A stretch of 64,000 nt of DNA, from NCBI RefSeq assembly GCF_009497895.1, contig NZ_CP033116.1:4154001-4218000 (forward strand). The letters run 5' to 3'. Source of the DNA: Halopseudomonas pelagia. GTDB lineage: Bacteria > Pseudomonadota > Gammaproteobacteria > Pseudomonadales > Pseudomonadaceae. This document shows, piece after piece, positions 63,912 to 64,000 of this stretch (the first letter of the stretch is position 1; the number at the start of each line of letters is the position of its first letter). Position numbers and translations under genes: made by a program. The notes under the pieces are model-generated. The model had not been told where the DNA came from. It did not search any database and was given only the letters and a program-made list of their open reading frames with translations.

Positions 63912-64000
63912 TTTTCGCTCCTCGCAATACCACGGTCCGGGCTAATCCAGCGCGCACGTTCCTGCCGCGGTCTGAGCATGACCCTCGGAAAGCTCGCCAG
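63908..64000 (-). CDS. pgaC: PgaC, PNAG synthase, 3' end (partial)
   Basis: The last 31 sense-strand positions (30 codons plus stop) of an upstream gene on the minus strand read ...F-P-R-V-M-L...[11 protein letters not shown], which matches the C terminus of the PgaC glycosyltransferase family (RARWxSPDRG). The stop TGA overlaps pgaD by four bases (ATGA). The remainder, and presumably pgaA and pgaB, lie to the right of the window. Confidence 0.8.
   Translation of the reverse strand: MASFPRVMLRPRQERARWISPDRGIARSEK

Overview
The window is ordinary-looking chromosome from a gamma-proteobacterium of the Pseudomonadaceae. The support is gene content and order: ygfB-pepP-ubiH-ubiI divergent from zapA-6S RNA-ygfA; fba-pgk-epd-tkt next to an ArsR/methyltransferase gene, metK, ahcY and metF; and ilvA beside rpiA. 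Moderate-to-high GC, an AlkB alkane hydroxylase, malate synthase G and many GGDEF proteins suggest a marine or hydrocarbon-associated pseudomonad, perhaps Halopseudomonas. That genus call is an inference from feel and content, not a measured placement. No transposase, phage gene, tRNA, rRNA or CRISPR array was recognised.

Layout. 1-6.3 kb: ubiquinone hydroxylases, PepP, YgfB, ZapA, 6S RNA, 5-formyl-THF cyclo-ligase and a 40-residue membrane protein. 6.5-20 kb: a CHASE-like/PAS/GGDEF protein, IlvA, RpiA, a serine-synthesis pair (D-2-hydroxyglutarate dehydrogenase divergent from SerA), a 2OG oxygenase, a lipase-like hydrolase and malate synthase G. 20-30.5 kb: small stress-type proteins (YqaE/Pmp3, DUF3096, DksA-like), an EamA exporter, a lipid kinase-phosphoesterase pair, a PAS-GAF-GGDEF protein, small nucleic-acid-binding proteins, a TrmH methylase, an HI0933 flavoprotein, and a solute-binding lipoprotein overlapping a CDF transporter. 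30.5-41.2 kb: an Lnt paralogue, an acyltransferase, alanine dehydrogenase, a membrane DGC, a receiver-CheC plus PAS-GGDEF pair, DbpA and an SLC13 permease. 41.2-47.7 kb: rubredoxin-alkB with a divergent AraC-type regulator, then two tandem 7TMR-DISM-GGDEF paralogues. 47.7-55.3 kb: a PQQ sugar dehydrogenase and a glycolysis/pentose-phosphate run. 55.4-60.9 kb: the SAM cycle. 60.9-64 kb: a periplasmic binding protein, RhlE, PgaD and the 3' end of PgaC.

The most distinctive regulation is in the SAM-cycle block. An ArsR-methyltransferase fusion resembling SahR precedes metK by a 4-base overlap and has a perfect 12-6-12 inverted repeat in front of it. ahcY carries what reads as an S-adenosylhomocysteine riboswitch, with P1, P2 and a pseudoknot that competes with a hairpin hiding the ahcY ribosome binding site. 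The variable arm of that aptamer is expanded by a roughly 108-nt long-stem hairpin that looks like an inserted repeat. A second long hairpin lies between ahcY and metF.

A second theme is c-di-GMP signalling. Six GGDEF proteins with different sensor modules lie in 64 kb, and the window ends in pgaCD, the PNAG synthase that is c-di-GMP-activated in E. coli. Several real genes shorter than 60 codons (rubredoxin, YqaE, DUF3096, the 40-residue protein) were found by direct translation of intergenic DNA.
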